Position numbers and translations under genes: made by a program | Notes under the pieces: model-generated | The model's database searches: none | Seen by the model: only the letters and a program-made list of their open reading frames with translations | What the model was told of the DNA's origin: nothing | Part shown: one piece after another, positions 17,136 to 26,800 of the stretch | How the letters are laid out: each line of letters begins with the position of its first letter | Numbering within the stretch: the first letter of the stretch is position 1 | Origin: NIOZ-UU35 sp964344175 | GTDB lineage: Bacteria > Chloroflexota > Anaerolineae > Anaerolineales > UBA11858 | Length of the DNA: 64,000 bases | Assembly: GCA_964344175.1 (NCBI GenBank) | Contig: CAYFMI010000003.1 | Location: forward strand, 18,599-82,598 | Reading direction: 5' to 3'

Positions 17136-19037
17136 ATGCACCGCATTGAATCGTTTCTCTCCGCCCGTCTCTTTCTGGTTCCCGAACTGGTTGATGAGCG
17201 CGTTTACTTCATCAGCAACCTCAGCGGACGACTGAGCCTCTACAGCATGAAGCGCGGCGGCAGCATCCCCCAGCCGCTGTTGCCTCCCGAAATCGCGCTG
17301 CAAAATCCTCATCTGGTCGGCAATATCTATAAAGTATTCCCTAAGATTGGAAAGATTTTAATCTTGATCGATCAGGATGGGGATGAAGATTACAAACCCA
17401 TGCTGATCCCAATGGATGGCGGATACCCGGAACCGGCTTTCGAAGAATATTTCAATGAGCACCGCTTTTTCTTGATGGATACCATCCCCGATGCGAATCT
17501 GGCTTTCTTTCAGGCGGCTTCACATAAAGAAGCCATAAACTCCGCCCTGAAGGTGAATCTAGCCACTGGTGAAATTACAGATCTTCAACGAAGCATACAT
17601 GGCGGCTATGTAGATAGCGTCAACGAAGAGCGCACAAAAATCATCCTGGCCGAGGGGTATTCGCTTGGCGACCATGTCCTCTATTTATGGGAAAACGGCG
17701 AACTAAAGCTGCTATTTGGAACCCCAATCACCGAACGCCAACCCGATAAAGCCTATCCGCCCAATGGTGTTGGAGAAAGCCATTTCGTACGCGGCGATAC
17801 TGGCCTTTTGCTGCTGTCTACCCTTTTCGATGATCGCGGCAGCATTTGCTACTTCGATCTGAATAACCCTGAGGGTATTCGAGAAGTTCCCACACAAGGG
17901 AAGGCGCATACCGGCCTGGGAGAAATCGAACGTTTGCGACATATTGAGGGTGACCGCTACCTGGTCGGCTACAATATTGACGGGGCCAATTGGGTCTATG
18001 AAGGCCGCTTTGACGAACAGGCATTGACCTTCCAAATAGAAAACGTCCTCGTCGGTCAGGGAAAAATCTCGAATGGCGTGCTAGAACATCTCAGCTTCGA
18101 GAAAATCAGCGGCGATTTCGCCCTATCCTTCTCTACGGCGACCTCGCCTACACAAATCTATACTATTGAGGGCGCAGAGCGCACCATTGTACAGCACACC
18201 CGCGAGCGCACCCTGGGCATCCCGCAGTCCCTGCTCTCGGCGGGGGAGGATGCTTCGTATACATCTTTCGACGGGCTGCGCATCTCCGCCCGCCTCTACT
18301 TGCCCAACGATTCTGTCGACGCCCAGGCCCCCTACCCGTTGGTGTACTATGTTCACGGCGGCCCACAGAGCCAGGAACGCCCCGATTTCGCCTGGTTTTC
18401 GATGCCCCTGATCCAATTCCTGACTCTCAATGGATTTGCCGTCTTCGTCCCCAACGTGCGCGGCTCAACCGGTTACGGAATGGCCTATACCAAGAAAGTC
18501 GATCAAGATTGGGGCGGCGACGACCGTCTCGATCATGTTTATGCCATGACCGAGATCTTACCTAAAGACCCGCGCATCGACACCAGCCGGGCCGGCGTTG
18601 TGGGCCGTTCCTACGGAGGCTATATGACCCTCACATTGGCAGCGCGCCACCCCGAGCTTTGGGCAGCCTCCTGCGATATGTTCGGGCCATACGATCTACT
18701 CACCTTCTCAGAGCGCATCCCCGAGACCTGGAAGCCTTATTTCAAAATCGCCCTGGCCGACCCCGAGACACCTGAGGGCCGTCAGTTTCTGACCGATCGC
18801 TCTCCTCGCACCTACATCGAAAATATCGCTGCGCCGATGCTGGTCATCCAAGGAAAGAATGACCCCCGCGTAGTTGAGCAAGAATCACACGATCTTGTCG
18901 AACACTTGCGCTCAATTGGCAAAGAGATCGAATACCTGATGTTCGAAAATGAAGGCCATGACGTGCTCAAATTCGAAAACCGGGTCACGGTTTACAATGC
19001 CATCACCGAATTTTTCAAGAAACACCTGAGGGCCTGA
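17136..19037 (+). CDS. S9-family (prolyl oligopeptidase-type) serine peptidase
   Basis: The 633-residue product has the two-part layout of acylaminoacyl-peptidase-like S9C enzymes. An N-terminal beta-propeller (about 10-370) contains repeated xxVYFISxxSGxxxLY strands. The C-terminal alpha/beta-hydrolase carries the oxyanion YYVHGGPQ, the nucleophile GRS492YGGYMT, Asp576 in GKNDPRV and His608 in NEGHDV. All triad residues are present. No signal peptide is seen, so it is probably a cytoplasmic oligopeptidase. An AAGGA ribosome-binding site precedes the ATG. Confidence 0.92.
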   Translation: MHRIESFLSARLFLVPELVDERVYFISNLSGRLSLYSMKRGGSIPQPLLPPEIALQNPHLVGNIYKVFPKIGKILILIDQDGDEDYKPMLIPMDGGYPEPAFEEYFNEHRFFLMDTIPDANLAFFQAASHKEAINSALKVNLATGEITDLQRSIHGGYVDSVNEERTKIILAEGYSLGDHVLYLWENGELKLLFGTPITERQPDKAYPPNGVGESHFVRGDTGLLLLSTLFDDRGSICYFDLNNPEGIREVPTQGKAHTGLGEIERLRHIEGDRYLVGYNIDGANWVYEGRFDEQALTFQIENVLVGQGKISNGVLEHLSFEKISGDFALSFSTATSPTQIYTIEGAERTIVQHTRERTLGIPQSLLSAGEDASYTSFDGLRISARLYLPNDSVDAQAPYPLVYYVHGGPQSQERPDFAWFSMPLIQFLTLNGFAVFVPNVRGSTGYGMAYTKKVDQDWGGDDRLDHVYAMTEILPKDPRIDTSRAGVVGRSYGGYMTLTLAARHPELWAASCDMFGPYDLLTFSERIPETWKPYFKIALADPETPEGRQFLTDRSPRTYIENIAAPMLVIQGKNDPRVVEQESHDLVEHLRSIGKEIEYLMFENEGHDVLKFENRVTVYNAITEFFKKHLRA

Positions 19038-19039
19038 GT

Positions 19040-19804
19040 CTGAACGTCAAAGCTGGCGAAGTCGTCCACCTGCTCGGCCCGCGCGGCAAGAGCTTCATCG
19101 TGCAAATGAAACCCGGCGAGTTACTCCAAACGCATCATGGATATCTTTTGCACGATGATTTGATCGGCCACCCCTGGGGACGGCAGGCCCACAGTCATCT
19201 CGGCAAACCCTTCCTGGTACTCCAGCCCAACCTTAACGAATTGCTGCTCAACCTGCGCCGCGCCACCACAATTATGTATCCGAAGGATATTAGCTTTATC
19301 CTTTTCAACATGACCATTGGCCCCGGCCAGCGTGTGCTAGAAGCGGGCAGCGGGTCTGGCGGACTGACAATTGCCCTGGCGCATACTGTCGGCACACAGG
19401 GGCATGTTTACAGCTACGAGTCCCGCCGTAAATTTCAGGCAGTGGCACGGCAGAATGTAGAAAGCCTGGGATTGGCTGAACGGGTGACGTTCAAGCAGCG
19501 CGATATTGAAGAAGGCTTCGATGAGCAAGATGTCGACGCGCTCTTTTTAGATCTACCTAACCCCGAGGATTATCTTGCACAGGCGCGTGGCGCGCTCAAA
19601 GCAGGCGGCTTCTTTGGCAGTTTGCTGCCGACTGCGAATCAGGTCACGGAACTCTTGAGTGCTCTCGAAGAACATCAGTTTTCATTTGTCGAAGTTTGTG
19701 AAACCATGCTGCGCTATTACAACCCGGTAGCCGAACGAATGCGCCCCAAGCACCGTATGGTGGCACATACCGGATATTTGATTTTTGCACGACCGATTTC
19801 ATAG
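19040..19804 (+). CDS. trmI: tRNA (adenine-N1)-methyltransferase TrmI
   Basis: TrmI makes m1A58 in the T-loop of tRNA. The recognisable fold starts at NVKAGEVVHLLGPRGKSF, continues through a motif-I VLEAGSGSGGLTIALA, acidic YSYESRRKF, and DALFLDLPNPEDYL. The homologous N-terminal beta-domain lies upstream of the first conventional start (GTG at 19100), which would truncate it. The CTG at 19040 is proposed because GAGGG lies 7 bp upstream and the homology begins directly after it. The gene follows the S9 peptidase stop by 2 bp. If CTG is not used, the product begins at 19100. Confidence 0.82.
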   Translation: MNVKAGEVVHLLGPRGKSFIVQMKPGELLQTHHGYLLHDDLIGHPWGRQAHSHLGKPFLVLQPNLNELLLNLRRATTIMYPKDISFILFNMTIGPGQRVLEAGSGSGGLTIALAHTVGTQGHVYSYESRRKFQAVARQNVESLGLAERVTFKQRDIEEGFDEQDVDALFLDLPNPEDYLAQARGALKAGGFFGSLLPTANQVTELLSALEEHQFSFVEVCETMLRYYNPVAERMRPKHRMVAHTGYLIFARPIS

Positions 19805-19813
19805 GAGGTAAAA

Positions 19814-20395
19814 ATGCGTCGAAGAAGACGTCCCCCCATGCGCCCGCGTCCTGGCCGTACGCGCCATAACCCCGCCTCACCACGTCCTACTCACGGGCGG
19901 GCACACAAAGCCCTGCAACGCGCTCACCGCTTAATGGAAAGCGGCGATTACACCAACGCCGCCGATATGTTCGAACGCCTGGCGCGCGGCGCCCACGACC
20001 GCGGCATGTTGCGGCAGGCGCCGCGTCTTTATCTTCAGGCTGGGAAAGCGAATATCCTGGCCGGAAATCTCGAACGCGGCGGCGATATGCTCCGCCAGGG
20101 ATTGAATATCATCGCCGGCGCTCAACGCTGGATGTATCTTCACCAGGCTGGCTCACGGGTAGTCGCCGAACTCACCGAGTGGGGCCACAGCGCCCTGGCA
20201 GCGGAATTCGAGCAATGGCTGGAGCAAACGCTCCCCGCGGACACAGCCAGCTACCAACCGGCAGGCAGTCCCGCTCAACGGCCTCAACTACCCTTGCACT
20301 GTCCTTCATGCGGCGGCCCAATCCGCTCGGATGAGATCGATTGGTTAGATGCCACAACCGCAGAATGTCCGTATTGCGGGAGCGGAGTCCGATAA
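19814..20395 (+). CDS. Helical-repeat protein with C-terminal zinc ribbon
   Basis: The 193-residue protein starts with an Arg/Pro-rich tail (MRRRRRPPMRPRPGRTR), has a TPR-like helical middle (about 35-140; HKALQRAHRLMESGDYTNAADMFERLA) and ends with CPSCGGPIRSDEIDWLDATTAECPYCGSGVR, two CxxC knuckles of a rubredoxin-like zinc ribbon. A consensus AGGAGGT precedes the ATG. The basic tail and zinc ribbon suggest nucleic-acid or ribosome contact, but no function is known to me. It lies 9 bp after trmI. Confidence 0.7.
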   Translation: MRRRRRPPMRPRPGRTRHNPASPRPTHGRAHKALQRAHRLMESGDYTNAADMFERLARGAHDRGMLRQAPRLYLQAGKANILAGNLERGGDMLRQGLNIIAGAQRWMYLHQAGSRVVAELTEWGHSALAAEFEQWLEQTLPADTASYQPAGSPAQRPQLPLHCPSCGGPIRSDEIDWLDATTAECPYCGSGVR

Positions 20396-20408
20396 AGCTA
20401 TTGCAAAG

Positions 20409-21038
20409 ATGGCCTTCACCGAAACCCAAATCGCACAACGTCTGAACAACGCCCTGGCCCCCAACCTGCCTCCCGAAACACCGTACAGCGGCAGGCTGAT
20501 GGACGCGCCGCTTCAGCCTGCTGCTGTACTGATGCCTTTCTTGTGTACGCCGCAAGGCTGGCATTTGCTTTTCATCCGACGGACTCTGCATCCTAAGGAT
20601 CGACACGGTGGGCAGGTTGCTTTCCCCGGTGGGCGCTGCAATCCCCATGACCCCAGCGCGGTGCGGGCCGCTTTGCGCGAAACACAAGAAGAAGTCGGCA
20701 TCCAGCCCGAGGATGTGCGCATTTTAGGGCAATTGCGCGACATGCTGACCATTACCAATTATCGGGTCACGCCCGTAGTGGGCGCGATCCCCTGGCCATA
20801 CCCGGTACGCCCCCAGCCCGAAGAAGTCAGCCGTATTTTCACCATTCCATTCGAATGGTTGGCCGATCCGGCCAATCGCGCAACGCAACATCGCAAACTT
20901 TTTCAGCGCGGCAGACCGATTCCGGTCATACACTTCCAACCCTACGATGGTGAAATTCTGTGGGGAGCCAGTGCGCGCATGACCCTGCTGCTGCTGGAAG
21001 CGCTTGGCTTATCGGAACCAGATAAGCGCTATTCTTGA
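20409..21038 (+). CDS. Nudix hydrolase, coenzyme A pyrophosphatase-like
   Basis: The 209-residue product has the Nudix box in AFPGGRCNPHDPSAVRAALRETQEEVGI, with the REXXEE core as RETQEEVG, preceded by LLFIRRTLHPKDRHGGQVAFPGG. This matches the LLTxR...HxGQxxFPGG extension of CoA diphosphatases (NudL/YeaB-like), which split CoA into phosphopantetheine and 3',5'-ADP. The ATG at 20409 avoids overlap with the preceding zinc-ribbon gene. Its end overlaps the convergent lipoprotein gene by 10 bp. Confidence 0.88.
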   Translation: MAFTETQIAQRLNNALAPNLPPETPYSGRLMDAPLQPAAVLMPFLCTPQGWHLLFIRRTLHPKDRHGGQVAFPGGRCNPHDPSAVRAALRETQEEVGIQPEDVRILGQLRDMLTITNYRVTPVVGAIPWPYPVRPQPEEVSRIFTIPFEWLADPANRATQHRKLFQRGRPIPVIHFQPYDGEILWGASARMTLLLLEALGLSEPDKRYS

Positions 21039-21625
21039 TCTCCTACCAACTCTACCGCGTCAATCTCATTCCACCCCAGGCCCAGCACCGACTGATCTAT
21101 CGTGATGCGCAGAGAAGCGTACATGCGCGGCGTCTTCTCAAGCTGGATTGCTAAAGTATAGGGACAAGGCTGATCGATCTGAAAAGGCGCTGCATCGTAA
21201 ACCGTTAGTACCCGCCCAAAGTTATCGATCAACTCAACTTTGGAAACCTGATTGGGGTTAAAGGTCTGCACGATATTCACTGCCGTAACATACACAGGCT
21301 GTTCGAATTCCACTTCCAACCAATCGAGGGTGTCACTCCCCGATGAGGTCCATGCGGTTTGATAATCGCCGCAGCGCGCGGTGTTGGGAGCGCCCGTCGC
21401 TTGAATAGCAGCCCATTCTGGGTCGGCATATTCGGTGCTGGCCTGGGCAGCAACCGCCCACTGACGCAACGCACCGGGCTGGGCGACTTCTGGGGGCAAC
21501 TCGTCTTCAATCGGTGTGGGGGTAAGGGCTGCCGCAGACTCAACAACTTCTTCAGGAGCAGATCCACACCCCACGAGCAGCAATCCCGTGAAAAGAAAAT
21601 ACACAACTATCTGCATTTTTTTCAT
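21029..21625 (-). CDS. Lipoprotein with galactose-binding-like (F5/8 type C) beta-sandwich
   Basis: The ATG at 21625 is chosen because AGGAAGG lies just upstream and a lipoprotein signal follows (MKKMQIVVYFLFTGLLLVGC, lipobox LLVG-C). The 198-residue product has a low-complexity Thr/Pro/Glu linker. Then comes a beta-sandwich with YADPEWAAIQATGAPNTARCGDYQTAWTSSG, DWLEVEFEQPVYVTAVNIVQT and LRITIDQSVLGLGWNEIDAVEL, which is the jelly-roll pattern of discoidin-like ligand-binding domains. The ligand is unknown. Its 3' end overlaps the convergent Nudix gene. Confidence 0.72.
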   Translation of the reverse strand: MKKMQIVVYFLFTGLLLVGCGSAPEEVVESAAALTPTPIEDELPPEVAQPGALRQWAVAAQASTEYADPEWAAIQATGAPNTARCGDYQTAWTSSGSDTLDWLEVEFEQPVYVTAVNIVQTFNPNQVSKVELIDNFGRVLTVYDAAPFQIDQPCPYTLAIQLEKTPRMYASLRITIDQSVLGLGWNEIDAVELVGDQE

Positions 21626-21667
21626 GCACAAGGCCTTCCTGTTTGATACTTTCATCTGGAAACAAAA

Positions 21668-21699
21668 ACATCCCGCAAAAATGGGGATTTGCGGGATGT
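21668..21699 (-). terminator. Rho-independent terminator of the L25 gene
   Basis: A perfect 12-bp stem (21668-21679 with 21688-21699) with an 8-nt loop is followed, on the minus strand, by a T-rich run (TTTTTGTTT). It lies 26 bp beyond the L25 stop codon. Confidence 0.85.
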
Positions 21700-21724
21700 A
21701 TCATAATCAGGCTCAAATGGAAAC

Positions 21725-22390
21725 CTAGGCTTCCTCTTCTTCTTCGCCTTTACCCTTTTCGATCACTTCAGGCTCATCCAGGCCCAATTCATCCTCGTCG
21801 AGTTCTTCTTCCTCATCTTCGGCAGGGGCTGCATCCGGAGCGGTAGCTACAACGATCATCGTTTCGGGATCATCTAGGGCCGTCACACCAGAGGGAAGTT
21901 CTAGATCCGCGAGCGTGATAATATCGCCAATATTTTCCAAGACAGTCGCATCCACCTCGATTTGATCAGGCAAATCTTTGGGCAAACATTCGATCTCAAG
22001 CGATTCAAAACCGGTGATCAAATAGGCGCCAAAATCTCGCACTACGGGAATATCTTCCCCCACAACCACAATCGGAACCTGAGTGCGGACACTCACATCC
22101 ATATTAATGGCCTGAAAATCGATATGCTCATACTCGCGCGAGATAATGCCCTTTTGCTCTTCACGAACCAGGGTTGCATATTCTTCGCCATCGATTTTTA
22201 GCGTAACTAATGTAGATGAACCCACAGTCCGCAGAATTTTGGAGGCCTCTCGCAAATTCAGGGTAATAGGCGTAGGCTCAACACCATAGCCATAGACCAC
22301 TGCAGGAAGCTTGCCCTCACGGCGCATTTGCTTGACCTTCTTGCCAAAAACATCCCGGCGGGTAGCTTCTAAGATTATTTGATCAGACAT
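21725..22390 (-). CDS. rplY: 50S ribosomal protein L25 / Ctc-type
   Basis: The 221-residue product is the long Ctc/TL5 form of L25, which binds 5S rRNA. The N-terminal half has LEATRRDVFGKKVKQMRREGKLPAVVYG, and the TL5-like C-terminal beta-domain has VPIVVVGEDIPVVRDFGAYLI and IECLPKDLPDQIEVD. It ends in a Glu/Asp-rich tail of about 40 residues, common in this family. The ATG at 22390 (MSDQIILEA) is preferred over 22417 because AGGAAGG precedes it. Confidence 0.93.
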   Translation of the reverse strand: MSDQIILEATRRDVFGKKVKQMRREGKLPAVVYGYGVEPTPITLNLREASKILRTVGSSTLVTLKIDGEEYATLVREEQKGIISREYEHIDFQAINMDVSVRTQVPIVVVGEDIPVVRDFGAYLITGFESLEIECLPKDLPDQIEVDATVLENIGDIITLADLELPSGVTALDDPETMIVVATAPDAAPAEDEEEELDEDELGLDEPEVIEKGKGEEEEEA

Positions 22391-22513
22391 TTTTTCCTTC
22401 CTCAGAGCGCCTCTCACTCGCCAAACGAGTTACCTTCGCTCCTCAAAAAAATAAGATTTTTGCCTGCTCAAGTGCAAGTATACAGGCAAATTTCGAAACC
22501 GACGTTATGACGA

Positions 22514-23053
22514 TTATCCCTTGCGGCCGGTGAGCAATTGCCCAACCCAAAGCACCAGGCCAATTGCTGCTCCGGCAGATAGTCCGGCTAAAACCGCACG
22601 GGGAGTATCCAGGTAGGTTTCAACATGGCCTTCAACCTGTCCGGCCAGTAATACCCCGGCGCGAATTGTGTCGCTGTGCAAATCGCGGGCAACAACAACA
22701 CCAGCCTGAGAACTTTGTACAGTGGCTGTATCGGCGAAGATAGCTCCAATACCACCATCGACAACAGTAGTTTCATTCGTCCGAGCGACACCAACACCGC
22801 CTTGTGTCACATGGAGTTGTTCAGCATGAACCGCACCGGCGCCACCCTGAGTAATGCTAACCACCTCGGCTTTCACGCCGCCTGCACCGCCTTGCCGAAT
22901 CTCTACTTCGCTGGCGTCGATATTCTCGGCGCCACTTTGACGCATTCGCACAAGATCGGCGCGCACGCTTCCCACTGGGGTTTGTGACAGGTTTACAACA
23001 TCCGCCGAAACATCCAGAGGTTCTTCTTCGTGTAAATGGGCTTCCTCAGACAT
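22514..23053 (-). CDS. Repeat protein with beta-helix-like coils and C-terminal membrane anchor
   Basis: I do not recognise this 179-residue family. After an acidic N-terminus it has about seven repeats of roughly 18 residues with the pattern VxITQGGAGAVxAExLxV, in which QGG and GxVxA recur. This periodic hydrophobic/glycine pattern resembles a beta-helix or bactofilin-like coil. The C-terminus (AVLAGLSAGAAIGLVLWVGQLL) is a membrane segment. GGAGGT precedes the ATG. The gene is divergent from the TPR/caspase-like trio and shares its repeat-laden upstream region, so it may be functionally linked, which is not proven. Confidence 0.65.
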   Translation of the reverse strand: MSEEAHLHEEEPLDVSADVVNLSQTPVGSVRADLVRMRQSGAENIDASEVEIRQGGAGGVKAEVVSITQGGAGAVHAEQLHVTQGGVGVARTNETTVVDGGIGAIFADTATVQSSQAGVVVARDLHSDTIRAGVLLAGQVEGHVETYLDTPRAVLAGLSAGAAIGLVLWVGQLLTGRKG

Positions 23054-23157
23054 AGCTACCTCCGCAAAAAAAAGCCGCCAAAAATGGCGACATCGTCACA
23101 ACGCCCTAAATTGTACTGAGGTTCAGAACATTCGTCAATGGCCGCTTTCGCATAACA

Positions 23158-23403
23158 CAGGGCTTTCTTAAAATCACACCAGGGCAAGGATCTACCCCAG
23201 AGAGAGCAGCGTGCGCGGAGTTTTCTCTGCGTTCTTCGCACACTCTGCGGTTAAATCTTTTTGTTAGGACTTACGCAGTTCGTTGAAAATTTACCGAAAA
23301 ATAGGGGTGTGTGGGGTGCTCCGCACCCCACACACCCCTATTTTTCGGACTTTCATCTCGCAAGTGCGTAGCTCCTATTTGTTTTGACTTTAAGAAGGCC
23401 CTG
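23158..23403. repeat. Outer inverted repeat flanking the palindromic element
   Basis: CAGGGCTTTCTTAAAATCA (23158-23176) is repeated in inverted orientation at 23385-23403 with 17 of 19 positions matching. The two arms bracket the MITE-like element. Between them also lies a phrase rich in CTCTGCG. No gene is seen anywhere between 23054 and 23501. Confidence 0.6.
23265..23377. mobile_element. MITE-like 113-bp palindromic element
   Basis: Two 55-nt arms (23265-23319 and 23323-23377) flank a 3-nt centre. The inner 26 bp pair perfectly; the outer ends (TAGGACTTACGCAGTT / TAGGAGCTACGCACTT) match at about 80%. The element is bounded by the 5-bp direct repeat TTTGT at 23260-23264 and 23378-23382, consistent with target duplication. 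There is no coding capacity. Related single arms occur at 8618-8662 and 40247-40290. Confidence 0.7.
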
Positions 23404-23501
23404 TCGTGTAACACATCCGTAGAGATGGTGAATGCGCGCCAAACAGAGCGTGGGCATACTTCTTGCAACAACTTGCGTGCATCACACCACAGGAGCCTAA
23501 G

Positions 23502-23864
23502 ATGCCCGACTTACAAACCAACAATATTCTTCTCGCGATGATCCTCAGTCTCTTCTTACTCGGCTCGGTTACCTTTGTCAGCGGCATGGTCATCTTGCTT
23601 TCCCGCACATTGGGCCGGGACGTGCGCGAAATAACCGCTCACACTCGCAAGCTGGCTCAAAAAGCCCTCGCCCACGATCTGGCCGGGATTGTCGGCAACG
23701 CATCTGCCTTGCTGAGCGCCACAAACGAAATGGTGCGCACCAGCTCGGGCATCGGCGTATTATTGCTTTTACTTGGCAGCTTACAACTCACCGCCTCCAT
23801 CGGGTTGGCGCTCTATTTCTTTGGAGGAATTTCCAGCAATGGAATCTTCGTCAGTTATCCTTGA
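23502..23864 (+). CDS. Small membrane protein preceding the giant TPR gene
   Basis: The 120-residue protein starts at ATG 23502 with AGGAG 7 bp upstream. It has two membrane segments (about 8-33 and 83-110) separated by a hydrophilic helical stretch (RDVREITAHTRKLAQKALAHDLAGIVGNASALLSATNEMVR). I do not recognise the family. The last 26 bp overlap the next gene, so translation is probably coupled. It may anchor the TPR and caspase-like partners at the membrane (inference). Confidence 0.7.
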   Translation: MPDLQTNNILLAMILSLFLLGSVTFVSGMVILLSRTLGRDVREITAHTRKLAQKALAHDLAGIVGNASALLSATNEMVRTSSGIGVLLLLLGSLQLTASIGLALYFFGGISSNGIFVSYP

Positions 23865-26800
23865 GCTGCAAAGTTTTTTCGCGGAGGATGCCTGGGCGAG
23901 AGTGATCCCGGTCTTACGGCAAAACGCGCTGATTTGGCAGGCACTCCAGAACCAGGAATTTCGCGTGGCGGCCAAAAAGCGGCTGGGGCCTGCTCCCGAG
24001 GGCTGGAGTCCCGCAAACCTGGCGCTCATTTCCCTGAAATGTAATTTGTATGCCGAAGATCTGCGCCAGACTCCTCGGCATCTCCCCGAAGAAATCGCCG
24101 CGCGGAGTGACGAGGTCTATCAAGATTATCTTAACAATAATGCCCTTCCCAACACACTCCCGCAGGCCGGTTTGCTGGCGCTGGCGCTGATAAAACACCC
24201 CGCCGACTGGAGCACGCTGCCGCAAACCCCCAACCTTGATGCCGCCCTAGCCTGCCTGGTAGGGTTGCTGCCAACGCCTGCCGAATTCCTGGCAAGAGTG
24301 CCCGCCGAACAAGTCGTGCAAAGTTTGTTGGCGAACCCCCTGGAGCACGAAAAACACATCGAGATGATTGCCAAACGCCTGACAATCGCCCCGCCCGATG
24401 AGCGTCTGTCTGTGCTTAACATGCTGCGCGCCCAACGGCCTCATTTCGCCGCGCAACTTGCCAGGCAGATCACCACAGCGAGTAGCCCCTCCACAGAAAA
24501 GGGATCCCCTTCAACGCGCCCCACCCCCGGGCCGCGCAAGGGAGTCACCGCCACACTTCAATCGCCCATCGCTTCCTTGCAAGAACTACTACAACAGGCC
24601 GACTATCAAGATCTCAGCGATCATCCCGAAAGCGCTCAAGCTGCGCTGCAATCGGCGCAGAAAGCTGCCCAAGAGATTCATGCCGCCATCGCTCTCGAAA
24701 TGGCCTGCGCCGAAATTCGCGCCGGTCGCCCCGAACAAGCTCTGGCATTGTGGGAAGAACACAACCACACCCCGCTGCCCGATGATAACGCGACCCTGGC
24801 GCTGGTATTGATTGAACAAGGTTTCTTTGACCAGGCTAAGTCCTTGTTTTTTTCAGCTGCGGAACACACTCCCACCGCCAAGACTCTCGTTGCCGAAGCC
24901 CGAATAGCCATCCACGAAGGGCGTCTGGCACAAGCCCAGGCATTGGGCATGCAAGCCCTGCAAACTGCTCCAACCTTCGACGACAGCGCCCCGGCAAAAT
25001 TGTTGCTCGAACTCGAGCTGACCGAAGAGGCTATTGAATTAGCGGCCCGAGACGCCGAAGACCAGCCCAACAACCCCCAGGCCATACAGCGGTTGGCAGA
25101 GGCCTACCTGCAAGCCTGCGCTCCGGAAGATGCCCTACCCTGGCTGCAACTTGGTACAGCTTTATCGCCAGATGATAAAGAAATCCGCCGCAAACTTGCC
25201 CAAACCTTCATGCTGCTCCAGCGCTGGCCGCAGGCGATTCAAACGTATGAGCATTTGATCCCGCAGGGGCCATCCGGCTCATCGGATGATCGACGTGCAC
25301 TGGCAGAAGCGCGCGTACACAATGACGATCTCGGCGGCGCGCAACAGATTCTTGCAGCACTCATCGAAGCTGACCCCCAGGATGGGCTGGCGCTGGCATG
25401 CCTCGGTGAAGCCCTGGAACGCGCCGGGGCACACTCGGAGGCTTGGCTGCACTTCGAAAAAGCCATTCGCACTTCTCCGCACGATGAGCAACCCTGGCTG
25501 GCGTTTGCTGCCGCCCAACAACGCGCCAACAACTCAAAAGGCGCTTTGCAAACGCTGCAAACTGCTGCCCGGGCTTTACCCGATTCAGCAGCCATCCAAC
25601 TCGCGCTGGGAAAACAACAACATCGAGCGAACGCCCCTACACAGGCGCTGCAAGCGCTGCGCCGCGCCGCCGAGTTAGGGCAATCGAAAACCATCGCCGC
25701 GATGCTGCGGGCTGAAATTGATTTGACCTTCGCGCAGGCCTTACGCCGGTTAGGCCATCACGATGAAGCCCATGAAAAGCTAGCCGCCGCCCACCGCCGC
25801 TCGCCCGCGCACGCCGGAATCACGCGGATGTATGCTGTCGCCCTCAGGGAGGCTGGGACCCCCGAACGCGCTCTGCCAGTCATCATAACTGCGCTGCATC
25901 GTCACCCAGAAGACATAGACCTGCAATTTGAGCATGCCCGGGTACTGCTAGCATCTGGCGCGCCCGGGCCGCAGGTCGAAACGGTTTTGCAATACATTTT
26001 GGAGTTGAATAAAAATCATCACCCGGCGATAGCGCTCCTGGCAGAAGTCTATGAATCCGACGGGAAAACCCAGGCCGCGTTGGAAGCCTATCGTCTCGCC
26101 CTGGGAGGCCCTTTGGGGGAAGGTGCCCATTGGCAATGCCGCCTGAGTTTGGGGTTGAGCCGTACGGCTTTCAAACTGGGTCAAAACGAAATCGCGCTGG
26201 CAGCTTTGGAACCCATTTGGGAAAACAACCCGGAAGACGCTGGAATTTCCCGGCTGCTTTCGGATATTTATATCGCCAACCAATTGGCAACCAAGGCGCT
26301 GCAAGCGGCCCAGGCAGCGCTGCAAACCGATTTGAGCAATCCCGATACCGTATTGTGGTTTGCCGAACAAGCGTTGCGGCTGGATGCCCCCAAACAAGCC
26401 CTGCATGCGCTGGAAAAAGCCCTCCGACAAGATGCTCAACAGCCGCGCTATCACTTACGGTATGGCCAAATACTGCTCGAAAGCGGCGATCTCACCGCAG
26501 CCCAGAGCGCCTTCGAGCAACTCATTGGTATAGAGACTGCCCGGCCAACTGAATTGATCCAGGCCGCTGATGGATTGCTGGCAACCGACGACCCTGCCCG
26601 TGCCGCTGTCTGCCTGGAGCGGGCAGCCGCTTTGGCAAAATCCAGTACCCTGGAAGATGCCGCAGACTCGCAAGCACAGGCACTGCATCTGAGTATCCTC
26701 ACCCGCCTGATTGATACCCACGAAAAACTGGGCGCGCACTCTGTCGCTCTGGAAATTATCGAAGAAGCCCTGGGATTACAATCCGATCATATACTGCTGA

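Noticed and set aside
23056..23541. Short open frames in the divergent intergenic region
   Set aside because: They run through inverted repeats and share DFKKAL only because the outer repeat arms are translated in both.
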